Shown here: piece after piece, positions 33,556-42,388 of the stretch
How positions within the stretch are numbered: position 1 is the stretch's first letter
How the letters are laid out: each line of letters opens with the position of its first letter
Origin: DATAZK01 sp965199805
GTDB taxonomy: Bacteria > Actinomycetota > Actinomycetes > Frankiales > Frankiaceae
Direction: 5' to 3'
DNA: 64,000 nt
Assembly: GCA_965199805.1 (NCBI GenBank)
Contig: CBDATO010000001.1
Span: 2,170,001-2,234,000, forward strand
Program-made: the position numbers and the translations under genes
Notes under the pieces: generated by a model
Database searches by the model: none
What the model was told of the DNA's origin: nothing
The model's input: the letters and a program-made list of their open reading frames with translations, nothing else

Positions 33556-34567
33556 CAGCTCGATCGCCGAGACGCCGATCGACATCGGCCGGTGGTGGTC
33601 AGGCGACTCGCAGGCCCGGCTCGCCATCGCCGATGCCATCGATCGCTCCTGTCGCGAGACCGGCTTCCTGCTGCTCGAGGGTCACGGCATCCCCGACGCC
33701 GTGATCAAGACGTTCGTCGAGCGGTGCGACGCCTTCTTCGCGCTGCCGGTCGAGCAGAAGCGGGCCTGCACCCCGCCGGTCGTGGAGAACGGCAACAACA
33801 TCGGCTACACCGGCTTCGGCGACGAGGCATCCGCGTACCGGCCGGACAACGTCACCCCGCCCGACCTGTTCGAGGCGGTCAGCTTCAGCCGCTCCGACGC
33901 CCAGGGTCAGGTCTTCGACCGTTACCGCTCCTGGTACCCGGACAACATCTGGCCCGACTCGGTGCCAGGGTGGCGCGAGGCCTACCTGGCGTACGAGCGT
34001 GAACTGGGTCGGGTCGCCGGGGCCGTCCTCGGGGCCATGGGGCTTGCACTCGGCATGGGTGAGGACTGGCTGGTCACCCTCCTCGCGGATGCCGTCATCT
34101 CGACCCGCACCAACCTGTACCAGCGGCCGGCGGGCGCCGCCGACCCGTTGCCCGGGCAGATGCGACGTGGCGCCCACACCGACTTCGGGGTGCTCACGCT
34201 GCTGTGGACGGACGGCGTGCCCGGCCTGCAGATCAATCAGTCGGGGGAGTGGAAGGACGTGAACCCGGGGTCCGGTCAGCTGGTCGCCAACATCGGGGAC
34301 CTGCTCGCGATGTGGACCAACGACCGCTGGACCTCGACGCAGCACCAGGTGATGCCTCCGCCGTCGGTGCAGGCCGGCCCGGTCACCCGGCGCAGCGTCG
34401 CGTACTTCGTGGACGCGTATCTCGGGACCCTGATCGAGCCGATCCCGACCTGCGTCACGGCCCACGACCCGGCGCGGTTCGCCCCGATCCTGGCCGGTGA
34501 CTGGCTCAGCGCGCGAGCCAAGCGGCAGCTCGACAGCGGCCGGCTGGCGGCCGGCTCACTCGGCTGA
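33548..34567 (+). CDS. 2-Oxoglutarate/Fe(II) oxygenase, isopenicillin-N-synthase family (second copy)
   Basis: A 339-residue enzyme of the same family as its upstream neighbour. Iron ligands are His210, Asp212 (HTD) and His266 (TQHQVMPP), with Arg281-x-Ser283 for 2-oxoglutarate. Sequence identity to the first copy is modest outside the motifs, so this is an old duplication or two independent recruits rather than a recent copy. The GTG start lies inside the previous gene, eight bases before its end. Two successive oxidations, or a heteromer, are possible. Confidence 0.92.
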   Translation: MSSSSIAETPIDIGRWWSGDSQARLAIADAIDRSCRETGFLLLEGHGIPDAVIKTFVERCDAFFALPVEQKRACTPPVVENGNNIGYTGFGDEASAYRPDNVTPPDLFEAVSFSRSDAQGQVFDRYRSWYPDNIWPDSVPGWREAYLAYERELGRVAGAVLGAMGLALGMGEDWLVTLLADAVISTRTNLYQRPAGAADPLPGQMRRGAHTDFGVLTLLWTDGVPGLQINQSGEWKDVNPGSGQLVANIGDLLAMWTNDRWTSTQHQVMPPPSVQAGPVTRRSVAYFVDAYLGTLIEPIPTCVTAHDPARFAPILAGDWLSARAKRQLDSGRLAAGSLG

Positions 34568-34592
34568 GGCAACAGGGTTCAGACTGCGGCCC

Positions 34593-35207
34593 ATGGGTGT
34601 GTACGAAGATCGCGTCGTCCCCCGGCTGGTCGACTTCTGCCTGGGGATGAAGGCCGTCGAGCCGCTGCGGCAGCGGGCGTGCGCCGGCCTCGCGGGCGAG
34701 GTGGTCGAGATCGGCTTCGGCTCCGGTCGTAACGTGCCGCACTACCCGGCGGCCGTGACCTCCGTGGACGCCGTCGAGCCGTCCGACCTGGGCTGGCAGC
34801 TCGCGGCCGAGCGGGTCCGGTCGGCGACCACCCCGATACGACGCTCCGCCCTCGACGGCGAGCGGCTGCCGTTCGACGCAGACCGCTTCGACGCCGCGCT
34901 CTCGACCTGGACGATGTGCACCATCCCCGATGTCGCCGGCGCACTTGCCGAGGTGCGCCGGGTGCTCAAGCCCGGTGGCACGCTGCACTTCGTGGAGCAC
35001 GGGCTGGCGCCGGACGTCGGCGTGCAGCGCTGGCAGCGCCGGCTCGAGCCCGTGCAGAAGCGGCTGGTCGGTGGCTGCCACCTCACCCGCCCGGTACGCG
35101 GGATGCTCGAGGCAGCAGGCTTCGAGCAGATCGAGCTGGACGAGTTCTACGAGAAGGGCCCCAAGGCCATCGGCGCCTTCAGCCTGGGCACGGCCGTCAG
35201 CGCCTAG
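34593..35207 (+). CDS. Class I SAM-dependent methyltransferase
   Basis: A 204-residue methyltransferase. VVEIGFGSGRNVPHYP is the SAM-binding motif I, LPFDADRFDAALSTWTMCTIPD is motif II/III, and LKPGGTLHFVEHG is the post-motif strand. Acceptors of the group are varied small molecules. It begins 25 bases after the second oxygenase gene on the same strand, so it may belong to that operon, but CAGACT seven bases before the ATG could be its own -10 box. Confidence 0.87.
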   Translation: MGVYEDRVVPRLVDFCLGMKAVEPLRQRACAGLAGEVVEIGFGSGRNVPHYPAAVTSVDAVEPSDLGWQLAAERVRSATTPIRRSALDGERLPFDADRFDAALSTWTMCTIPDVAGALAEVRRVLKPGGTLHFVEHGLAPDVGVQRWQRRLEPVQKRLVGGCHLTRPVRGMLEAAGFEQIELDEFYEKGPKAIGAFSLGTAVSA

Positions 35208-35254
35208 CGCAGCTGGGGGATCCTAATCTCCATCGTCTCGCTTTGCTTTACGCT

Positions 35255-35283
35255 GGAACACTGCACGAGCACCAGCGTTGTCG
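35255..35283 (+). promoter_or_regulatory. SigH/SigR-type (oxidative stress ECF) promoter candidate
   Basis: -35 GGAACA (35255-35260), a 16-base spacer, and -10 core CGTTGTC (35276-35282). This fits the actinobacterial SigH/SigR consensus GGAAYA-N16-20-GTT. Transcription would start near 35288, giving a 5' UTR of about 70 bases for the peroxiredoxin gene, whose function fits thiol-stress control. Confidence 0.6.
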
Positions 35284-35360
35284 TCTTTGGAGTCCGCCGG
35301 CCGGCGGCAGACGTTCCGTGCGCCGACCATCCGTACCGAAGATCACCACGAGGAGAGAGC

Positions 35361-35990
35361 ATGGCACTGCGGTTGGGCGACGAAGCCCCCGATTTCAACG
35401 CCGACACCACCGAGGGCAACATCAACTTCCATGAGTGGAAGGAAGGCAAGTGGGCGGTCTTCTTCAGCCACCCCAAGGACTTCACCCCGGTGTGCACCAC
35501 TGAGCTCGGCCGCACCGCCTCGCTGAAGGACGCGTTCGACAAGCGCAACACCAAGGCGATCGCCGTCTCGGTCGACCCGCTGTCCGACCACAACGGCTGG
35601 GTGCCGGACATCGCCGAGGTCGGTGGCGTAGCCGTCAACTTCCCGATCATCGCCGACCCCGACCGCAAGGTCTCCGAGGCGTACGACATGATCCACCCGG
35701 GCGAGGGCGACACCTCGACGGTGCGTTCGGTCTTCATCATCGACCCGAAGAACAAGATCCGTCTGACGCTGACCTACCCGAAGTCGGTCGGCCGCAACTT
35801 CGACGAGATCGTGCGGGTCATCGACGCGCTGCAGGTCACCGACGCCAACCCGGTCTCGACCCCGGTCGACTGGGTCCCCGGCGGCCGCGTCATCGTCGCG
35901 CCGACCATGTCCACCGAGGACGCGAAGGCCAAGTTCGAGAACGTCGAGGAGAAGAAGCCCTACCTGCGCTTCGCCGACCAGCCCAAGTAG
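35361..35990 (+). CDS. 1-Cys peroxiredoxin (Prx6-like AhpC/TSA family)
   Basis: A 209-residue thiol peroxidase that reduces hydrogen peroxide or organic peroxides. The peroxidatic Cys45 lies in DFTPVCTTELG with Thr42-Pro43 preceding it. No resolving Cys is present, and the extended C-terminal domain (DWVPGGRVIVAPTMSTEDA) is that of Prx6-type 1-Cys enzymes. A good Shine-Dalgarno (GAGGAGAG) precedes the ATG. An oxidative-stress sigma-factor promoter lies upstream, and a stem-loop follows the stop. Confidence 0.94.
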   Translation: MALRLGDEAPDFNADTTEGNINFHEWKEGKWAVFFSHPKDFTPVCTTELGRTASLKDAFDKRNTKAIAVSVDPLSDHNGWVPDIAEVGGVAVNFPIIADPDRKVSEAYDMIHPGEGDTSTVRSVFIIDPKNKIRLTLTYPKSVGRNFDEIVRVIDALQVTDANPVSTPVDWVPGGRVIVAPTMSTEDAKAKFENVEEKKPYLRFADQPK

Positions 35991-36021
35991 GTCTCCGGGC
36001 CGGTCACTCCGGACGTACGAC

Positions 36022-36050
36022 AGCCGGTGCTCCCTTCGGGGGCACCGGCT
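36022..36050. terminator. Bidirectional terminator between the peroxiredoxin and universal stress genes
   Basis: AGCCGGTGC (36022-36030) and GCACCGGCT (36042-36050) form a perfect 9-bp stem, extended inside by CCC/GGG around a TTCG tetraloop. It lies between convergent genes. There is no U-tract on either side, as is common in actinomycetes. Confidence 0.8.
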
Positions 36051-36068
36051 GATCGCGTTCACGACCCG

Positions 36069-36536
36069 TCAGAACGGGATCGGCTCGCTCATCTCGGTGC
36101 GCGCGACCCGGCCGATCTCGCGGCCGAGCGGCGCCGGGGCCACCAGCACCGGGAGCCAGGTCAGGCTGGTCAGGCGCTCACGCACCCCGCCGGAGTGCCA
36201 CCGGGCGAGGCCGCGCCGGCGGTGCGAGCCGGTCACGATGACGTCGGCCTCCTGCTGCTGGGCGGCGTCGGCGATCCGGGCCGCGATCTGCCGCCCGGTC
36301 GCGAAGGTGACGCTGCCGGACACCTCGACCCCCGCCTCGCCGAGGCGGTGGATGGCCGCCTTCACGAGCCGGATCGCATCGGCGTCGGCGAGCATCTTCT
36401 GCCCGCTGCCGGAGAAGCGGTTGACGTGCACGATGTGCACCGAGGCGTGCCGGTCGGCTGCGAGGGCGCCCGCGTACGCGATCGCGAGCTGACCCGACTC
36501 GGTGCTGTCCAGGGCCAGCAGGATGCGCCGCATCAT
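36069..36536 (-). CDS. Universal stress protein (UspA family)
   Basis: A 155-residue single Usp domain. It starts MMRRILLALDSTESGQLAIAYA and has the nucleotide-binding loop VTGSHRRRGLARWHSGGVRERL, which keeps the Gly-x2-Gly-like ATP pattern in altered form. The start is one of two adjacent ATGs (36536 or 36533). Usp proteins help in dormancy and stress, and some bind ATP or cAMP. It is divergent from the second D-aminoacylase-like gene with about 60 bases between the starts. Confidence 0.9.
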   Translation of the reverse strand: MMRRILLALDSTESGQLAIAYAGALAADRHASVHIVHVNRFSGSGQKMLADADAIRLVKAAIHRLGEAGVEVSGSVTFATGRQIAARIADAAQQQEADVIVTGSHRRRGLARWHSGGVRERLTSLTWLPVLVAPAPLGREIGRVARTEMSEPIPF

Positions 36537-36597
36537 GCTTGGCCGTGTACCCGGTACCGCCCGGTCTAGTGCCGTACCGACGTGAGACCGTGGGCGC

Positions 36598-38295
36598 ATG
36601 AGCCAGCAGTCGTTGTTGATCAAAGGCGGCGAGGTCGTCGACGGGACGGGCGCGCCGCGCGTCCGCGCCGACGTCCGGGTGCACGACGGCAGGATCGTCG
36701 AGCTCGGCCCCGATCTCGCCGTCGCCGACGGGGAGACCGTGATCGACGCGTCCCGCGCCTTCGTGGCTCCCGGCTTCATCGACACCCACGCGCACACCGA
36801 CCCGGCGGTCTTCTGGGACCCCTACCTCGACCCGGACCCGCTGCACGGCGTGACCACGATGCTGGTCGGCAACTGCAGCCTGTCGCTCTACCCGGCGACG
36901 GCCGATACCCGCGGCACCATCTCCGACCTCTTCGCCTACATCGAGGACGTGCCCCGCCACCTCTTCGACGACGAGGTGCCGTGGACCTGGGACAACTACG
37001 ACGGCTACCGCGACACCGTCAACGCCAAGGGCACCGGCATCAACCTCGCCGGGCTCGTCGGGCACAGCCCGCTGCGGCTCGCCGTCATGGGTGACGACGC
37101 GTGGACCCGGGCGGCGACGCCCGCGGAGCGCGACGCCATGGTCGTCCTGTTCGAGAAGGCCATGACCGACGGCGCCTGGGGCCTGTCCACGTCGTTCCTG
37201 GACAGCGACTCCACCGGCCGGCCGGTGCCGTCACGCGGGGCCGACATGGACGAATTCGACGCCCTGTTCGACGTCATCGGCCGGGCCGGCCGCGGCCTCG
37301 TCGAGATCGTCCCGGGGCTGCTCGGCGACAAGCCCGAGGTGCTGCTGGAAGACCTGTCGCGACGAGCCGGCGCCCGCGGGATCCCGGTGACCTGGACCGG
37401 CTTCACCCACACCGACTCCGACCCCTCGCGTACCCAGCGGTGGATCGACCTCGCCAACAAGCTGGCGGAGGACGGCATCGGCTTCTACCCGCAGCTCTCG
37501 CCGCGCACGGTCGACTTCCGGCTCAACTGGGACTCGTCGATGATGTTCATGTCGATGCCCCAGGGCTGGCACAAGGTCATCGCGGCCCGCGGCGAGGACA
37601 AGGCGGCGCTGCTGCGCGACCCGGAGTGGCGCACCACCGCCCGGGAGGAGTGGGACACCACCGAGCGGGCGCTCTTCCCGCATCGGGGGATCGAGAAGGT
37701 GCGCTGGGTCGAGGTCGTCGGCGCGGAGAACGAGCGCTGGCTCGGCCGTACGCTCGCGGACCTGGTGGAGGAGAAGGGCGGCCATCCGTCCGACGTGCTC
37801 GCCGACTTCGTGCTGGCCAACGACTGCCGGCCCGGGCTCGTCGCGGTCGGCGTCTCGAACGCCGACATCGACGGCGTGGCCCGCACGCTCAAGGACCCAG
37901 CGGTGCTGGTCAGCTCCTCCGACGCGGGCGCCCATGCCCAGATGCTGTGCGCCTCCGGCGACACCACCCTCGTGCTCACCCGCCACGTCCGCGAGCGCGG
38001 TGACTTCACGCTCGAGGAGGCCGTGTACGAGCTCACCGGTCGGCAGTCGGAGGTCTTCGGCTTCTCCGGCCGCGGCACCATCGCCGAGGGCAACGTCGCC
38101 GACCTGGTGGTCTTCGCCCTCGACGAGCTGCACTACGACCAGGACGAGTTCGTGCACGACCTCCCGCAGAACGGCGCCCGGCTGCGCCGTCCCGAAGGCG
38201 GCTACCGCGCGACGATCGTCTCGGGCGTCCCGGTGCAGCTCGGCGGCACCCTCACCGGCGCCCTGCCCGGGAGGGTCATCAGCTCAGCTGCCTAG
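36598..38295 (+). CDS. Amidohydrolase, N-acyl-D-amino-acid deacylase-like (second copy)
   Basis: A 565-residue paralogue of the gene at 19088-20815. LLIKGGEVVDGTGAPR opens the beta-sandwich, DTHAHTDPAVFWDP carries the metal histidines, VGNCSLSLYP matches the NCG segment, and SSSDAGAHAQM holds the C-terminal metal Asp. Low overall identity to the first copy suggests a different substrate. Its TAG stop shares a CTAG tetramer with the stop of the convergent ilvD gene. Confidence 0.87.
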   Translation: MSQQSLLIKGGEVVDGTGAPRVRADVRVHDGRIVELGPDLAVADGETVIDASRAFVAPGFIDTHAHTDPAVFWDPYLDPDPLHGVTTMLVGNCSLSLYPATADTRGTISDLFAYIEDVPRHLFDDEVPWTWDNYDGYRDTVNAKGTGINLAGLVGHSPLRLAVMGDDAWTRAATPAERDAMVVLFEKAMTDGAWGLSTSFLDSDSTGRPVPSRGADMDEFDALFDVIGRAGRGLVEIVPGLLGDKPEVLLEDLSRRAGARGIPVTWTGFTHTDSDPSRTQRWIDLANKLAEDGIGFYPQLSPRTVDFRLNWDSSMMFMSMPQGWHKVIAARGEDKAALLRDPEWRTTAREEWDTTERALFPHRGIEKVRWVEVVGAENERWLGRTLADLVEEKGGHPSDVLADFVLANDCRPGLVAVGVSNADIDGVARTLKDPAVLVSSSDAGAHAQMLCASGDTTLVLTRHVRERGDFTLEEAVYELTGRQSEVFGFSGRGTIAEGNVADLVVFALDELHYDQDEFVHDLPQNGARLRRPEGGYRATIVSGVPVQLGGTLTGALPGRVISSAA

Positions 38296-40127
38296 TCGAC
38301 GTGCCGCGCTGCGCCCTGGTCAGCTGACAGGGCGAAGTGCGCGTACGCGCGCAGGGCGGTCGAGACCGGACGCTCCCGGTTCTTCGGCTTCCAGCCGATG
38401 GCGGCCTGCTCGGTACGCCGCCGGTGCAGCTCCTCGTCGTCGACCATCAGCTCGATCGTGCGGTTGGGCACGTCGATGTCGATGATGTCGCCGTCCTGCA
38501 CCAGGCCGATGACGCCGCCGGCGGCTGCCTCAGGGGAGACGTGGCCAATCGACAGGCCGCTGGTGCCACCGGAGAAGCGCCCGTCGGTGATGAGGGCGCA
38601 GCTGGCGCCGAGCCCGCGGCCCTTCAGGAAGCTGGTGGGGTAGAGCATCTCCTGCATGCCGGGGCCGCCGCGGGGACCCTCGTAACGGATGACCACCACG
38701 TCGCCGGCCTTGATGTTGCCCTTGAGGATCGCCTCGACGGCCTGCTCCTGGCTCTCGGAGACGACGGCCGGGCCGCGGAAGGTCAGCTGACCCTCGGCGA
38801 TGCCGGCGCTCTTCACCACGCAGCCGTCGTAGGCGAGGTTGCCGTGCAGGACGGCGAGCCCGCCGTCCTGGCTGTAGGCGTGGGCGATGTCGCGGATGCA
38901 ACCGTTCTCGGCGTCGATGTCGGGTGACGACCAGACGGCCGTGGAGGAGAAGGCCTCGACGGTGCGCACCCCGCCGGGGGCGGCGGCGAACAGGCTGACG
39001 GCCTGCGGAGCGGCCTTGCCACCGCGGATGTCCCAGGTGTCGAGCCAGTCGGTGAGGCCCGCGGAGTGCACCGCGTGCACGCTGCGGTCGAGCAGCCCGC
39101 CGCGGTCCAGCTCGCCCATGATCGCGGGGATGCCACCGGCGCGGTGGACGTCCTCCATGTGGTAATCCGAGCTCGGCGCCACCTTGCAGACGTTGGGCGT
39201 GATGCGGCTCAGCTCGTCGATGGCGTGCAGGTCGAAGTCGACCTCGGCCTCGCGGGCGGCGGCGAGCAGGTGCAGCACGGTATTGGTCGACCCGCCCATG
39301 GCGATGTCGACGATCATGGCGTTGGAGAAGGCGGCGCGCGAGGCGATGGCCCGCGGCAGGACGCCCTCGTCGTCCTTCTCGTAGTAGCGCTTGGCGATGT
39401 CGACGATGAGCTCACCGGCCCGCACGAAGAGGTCGCGCCGGACGGAGCTGGTGGCGAGCGTCGAGCCGTTGCCGGGCAGCGAGAGGCCGAGCACCTCGGT
39501 CAGGCAGTTCATGGAGTTGGCCGTGAACATGCCGGAGCAGGAGCCGCAGGTCGGGCAGGCGGAGCGCTCGATGGAGCTGAGCTCCTCGTCGCTCACCGAC
39601 TCGTCGGCCGAGGCCGTCATCGCGCTGATGAGGTCGAGCCCGGTACGGGCCACGTCACCCTCGACCACGACCTTGCCGGCCTCCATCGCGCCGCCGCTGA
39701 CGAAGACGGTGGGGATGTTCAGGCGCATGGCGGCCAGCAGCATGCCGGGCGTGATCTTGTCGCAATTGCTGATGCAGACCAGGGCGTCGGCCGCATGGCC
39801 CTGGACCATGTACTCGACCGCGTCGGCGATGAGCTCGCGGCTCGGCAGGCTGTAGAGCATCCCGCCGTGACCCATGGCGATGCCGTCGTCGACCGCGATG
39901 GTGTTGAACTCGCGGCCGACGCCACCGGCCTCGGCGATCGCGTCGGCCACCAGGCTGCCCATGTTGCGCAGGTGCACGTGACCCGGCACGAACTGGGTGA
40001 ACGAGTTGGCGATCGCGACGATCGGCTTGCCGAAGTCGCTGTCGGTCATGCCCGTCGCCCGCCACAGCGCCCGGGCTCCGGCCATGTTGCGGCCGTGGGT
40101 CGTCGTACGTGAGCGGAGTGGGGGCAC
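38292..40127 (-). CDS. ilvD: Dihydroxy-acid dehydratase
   Basis: A 611-residue enzyme of valine/isoleucine (and pantothenate) synthesis, dehydrating 2,3-dihydroxy acids to 2-oxo acids. Cluster cysteines are in CISNCDKITPGM (Cys122) and ACPTCGSCSGMF (Cys190/193/196). The position that carries a third Cys in [2Fe-2S] types reads NSFTQFVPGHVHL with no Cys, so it is the E. coli-type [4Fe-4S], oxygen-sensitive subgroup. GTG start with AAGGAG Shine-Dalgarno. It stands alone, away from other ilv genes. Confidence 0.96.
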   Translation of the reverse strand: MPPLRSRTTTHGRNMAGARALWRATGMTDSDFGKPIVAIANSFTQFVPGHVHLRNMGSLVADAIAEAGGVGREFNTIAVDDGIAMGHGGMLYSLPSRELIADAVEYMVQGHAADALVCISNCDKITPGMLLAAMRLNIPTVFVSGGAMEAGKVVVEGDVARTGLDLISAMTASADESVSDEELSSIERSACPTCGSCSGMFTANSMNCLTEVLGLSLPGNGSTLATSSVRRDLFVRAGELIVDIAKRYYEKDDEGVLPRAIASRAAFSNAMIVDIAMGGSTNTVLHLLAAAREAEVDFDLHAIDELSRITPNVCKVAPSSDYHMEDVHRAGGIPAIMGELDRGGLLDRSVHAVHSAGLTDWLDTWDIRGGKAAPQAVSLFAAAPGGVRTVEAFSSTAVWSSPDIDAENGCIRDIAHAYSQDGGLAVLHGNLAYDGCVVKSAGIAEGQLTFRGPAVVSESQEQAVEAILKGNIKAGDVVVIRYEGPRGGPGMQEMLYPTSFLKGRGLGASCALITDGRFSGGTSGLSIGHVSPEAAAGGVIGLVQDGDIIDIDVPNRTIELMVDDEELHRRRTEQAAIGWKPKNRERPVSTALRAYAHFALSADQGAARHVD

Positions 40128-40357
40128 GGTCGGCTCCTTGGTTTGCCAATGCTGCGTCCGGCGGATGTTCGGCCTGCTACTGCGGTGAGCTCCTTACCAG
40201 GGTGCCACGCCGCGCCGCGCGCCGATCTGCTTGCGGTGATCAGGTACGGACTGAGCTCCTCGACTTCCCAATCCGGGCAAATGCGGATAAACACGCATCA
40301 CTCAGCTCGCGCACAGCAAGATCTGCTGCGCGATCCGCCCGACGAGAAAGGAGCACG
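40128..40357. other. Divergent intergenic region between ilvD and the sedolisin gene
   Basis: 230 bases without a gene. TGAGCTCCT occurs twice (near 40185 and 40251), and ATGCG/CGCAT forms a small inverted repeat near 40280-40300. No riboswitch or attenuator-like leader could be recognised. It must hold promoters for both flanking genes. Confidence 0.4.
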
Positions 40358-42334
40358 ATGCGTTCAGCACGTGCCTCCGGCAATACCTTCCCCGGCCGCG
40401 TCAGATCCCGCCGGTCCGGCGTCATCGCCGTCCTCGCCGCGACGGCCACCGTCGTCACCTCTGCCGCGTTCGTCTCCGCGGCGCCGGCGGGCGCGGCCCA
40501 GCCCGCCCGGGCCACCCTGCGCGGCAGCGCGCCGGCCTGGACCCACACCGGCGCCACCGGCACCGTCGCCGCCAAGTCACCGGTGAACATCCGGGTCTAC
40601 CTCGCACCGAAGACCGGGCTCCCGGCGCTGGAGCGGGCCGCCGCTGCGGTGAGCACCCCCGGTAACCCGAGCTACGGCCGCTACCTCACGTCGGCGCAGT
40701 ACCGCGCCCGCTACGCACCGTCCGCGTCACAGCTGGCCTCGGTACGCAGCTGGCTGAGCTCGACCGGCTTCCGCGTGACCGGGGTCGACGGATCGGGGCG
40801 CTACCTGACCGCCTCCGGCGACGTCTCCGCCGCGCGACGGGCGTTCGGCGTCTCGATCAAGACCTACCGCTACCAGGGCGCGACCGTGAAGGGCCCCTCC
40901 GGCGACGCGTCCGTGCCCGTCTCGGTGGCCGGGCTGGTCAGCGGCGTCGACGGCCTCGACAACCTCCGCCACACCCTCGCGCCCCGCACCGCCGGAGCTC
41001 AGGCCGTCGCCCCGCCCCCGACCGGCTTCAACAACGCCCGCCCGTGCTCGCTCTACTACGGCCAGCTGCTCGCCACCAAGCAGGCCGACTTCACGACCGC
41101 ACTGCCCAAGTACCAGGGCGCGCACCGCAACTACGCGGTGTGCGGCTACCAGCCGGCGCAGCTGCGCGGGGCGTACGGCGTCACCAAGACCCCGTACACC
41201 GGCAAGGGCATCAGCGTCGGCATCATCGACGCCTACGCCTCGCCCACGATCCGCAAGGACGCCAACAAGTACGCCACGCTGCACGGCGACCCGGCGTTCG
41301 GTGCCACCCAGCTCACCCAGTCGGTGCCCGCGACGTTCACCCACGTCGAGGAATGCGACGCCAGCGGCTGGTACGGCGAGCAGACCCTCGACGTCGAGGC
41401 CGTGCACGCCATCGCCACCAAGGCCAAGGTGCGCTACTACGGCGCCAAGAGCTGCTACGACCAGGACCTGCTCGACACCCTCAACCGGGCGCTCGACGAG
41501 AACACCGTCTCGGTGATCAGCAACTCCTACGGCGAGGCCGACTACGCCATCAGCACCGGCTCCGCGGCGGCCTTCCACCAGTCGGCGCTGCAGGCCGGGC
41601 TGCAGGGCGTCTCCCTGCTCTTCAGCTCCGGCGACAGCGGTGACGAGGTCGCCACCACCGGTCTGCGTCAGACCGACTCACCCGCATCCGACCCGGCGGT
41701 CACCGCCGTGGGCGGCACGGCCACCGCGATCGGCCCGGACAACACCATCCTCTGGCAGACCGGCTGGGGCACGCGCAAGGCGAGCCTGGCTGCCGACGGG
41801 AAGACCTGGACCGCGGCGGCGTACCAGTACGGCGCGGGCGGCGGCTACAGCAGCCTCTTCCAGCGTCCGGCCTACCAGAAGGGCGTCGTGACCTCGCAGC
41901 TGCAGGGCCGCGCCGTCCCGGACATCGCGGCGAACGCGGACCCGACCACCGGGATGCTCGTCGGGCAGACCCAGACGTTCGCGACCGGCGTGCAGTACGG
42001 CGAGTACCGCATCGGCGGCACCAGCCTGGCCTCCCCGCTGACCGCGGGCATGGTCGCGCTGGCCCTCGAGCGCAAGGGGGCCCGGCTGGGCTTCCTGAAC
42101 CCGGCGCTCTACCGCGCGGCCCGCTCGACGTCCTTCACCGACGTGCTGCCGGTGCACACCGGTGACGGCAACGTACGGCCCGACTTCGTCAACGGCGTCG
42201 ACGCCGCCGACGGGTTGCTGTACTCGATCCGCACGTTCGACCAGGACGCGAGCCTGACGGTGACCAAGGGATGGGACGACGTGACGGGCCTCGGCACGCC
42301 GAACGTCAACTTCATCCGCAACTTCGCCCGCTGA
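40358..42334 (+). CDS. Secreted S53 peptidase (sedolisin/pro-kumamolisin)
   Basis: A 658-residue preproprotein. A signal peptide (to about residue 47) is followed by a pro-kumamolisin activation domain (about 75-205) and the S53 catalytic domain. The catalytic triad is Glu341 and Asp345 (GEQTLD) with Ser556 (GGTSLASP). Asp426 in SSGDSG is the oxyanion acid. The C-terminal DVTGLGTPN region is the usual calcium-binding end. Such enzymes are acid-active extracellular proteases. A very good Shine-Dalgarno (AAAGGAG) decides the start. Confidence 0.95.
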   Translation: MRSARASGNTFPGRVRSRRSGVIAVLAATATVVTSAAFVSAAPAGAAQPARATLRGSAPAWTHTGATGTVAAKSPVNIRVYLAPKTGLPALERAAAAVSTPGNPSYGRYLTSAQYRARYAPSASQLASVRSWLSSTGFRVTGVDGSGRYLTASGDVSAARRAFGVSIKTYRYQGATVKGPSGDASVPVSVAGLVSGVDGLDNLRHTLAPRTAGAQAVAPPPTGFNNARPCSLYYGQLLATKQADFTTALPKYQGAHRNYAVCGYQPAQLRGAYGVTKTPYTGKGISVGIIDAYASPTIRKDANKYATLHGDPAFGATQLTQSVPATFTHVEECDASGWYGEQTLDVEAVHAIATKAKVRYYGAKSCYDQDLLDTLNRALDENTVSVISNSYGEADYAISTGSAAAFHQSALQAGLQGVSLLFSSGDSGDEVATTGLRQTDSPASDPAVTAVGGTATAIGPDNTILWQTGWGTRKASLAADGKTWTAAAYQYGAGGGYSSLFQRPAYQKGVVTSQLQGRAVPDIAANADPTTGMLVGQTQTFATGVQYGEYRIGGTSLASPLTAGMVALALERKGARLGFLNPALYRAARSTSFTDVLPVHTGDGNVRPDFVNGVDAADGLLYSIRTFDQDASLTVTKGWDDVTGLGTPNVNFIRNFAR

Positions 42335-42343
42335 CACCCCTGC

Positions 42344-42383
42344 GCCTGCACCCGGCTGCTCTTCCAGCGGTCCGGGTGCAGGC
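42344..42383. terminator. Bidirectional terminator between the sedolisin and SRPBCC genes
   Basis: A perfect 12-bp stem, GCCTGCACCCGG and CCGGGTGCAGGC, encloses a 16-base loop and lies between two convergent genes. There is no U-tract. Confidence 0.85.
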
Positions 42384-42388
42384 ACAGG

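Noticed and set aside
40128..40357. Leader peptide or attenuator for ilvD
   Set aside because: No run of branched-chain amino-acid codons or terminator/antiterminator pair was found upstream of the GTG at 40127.
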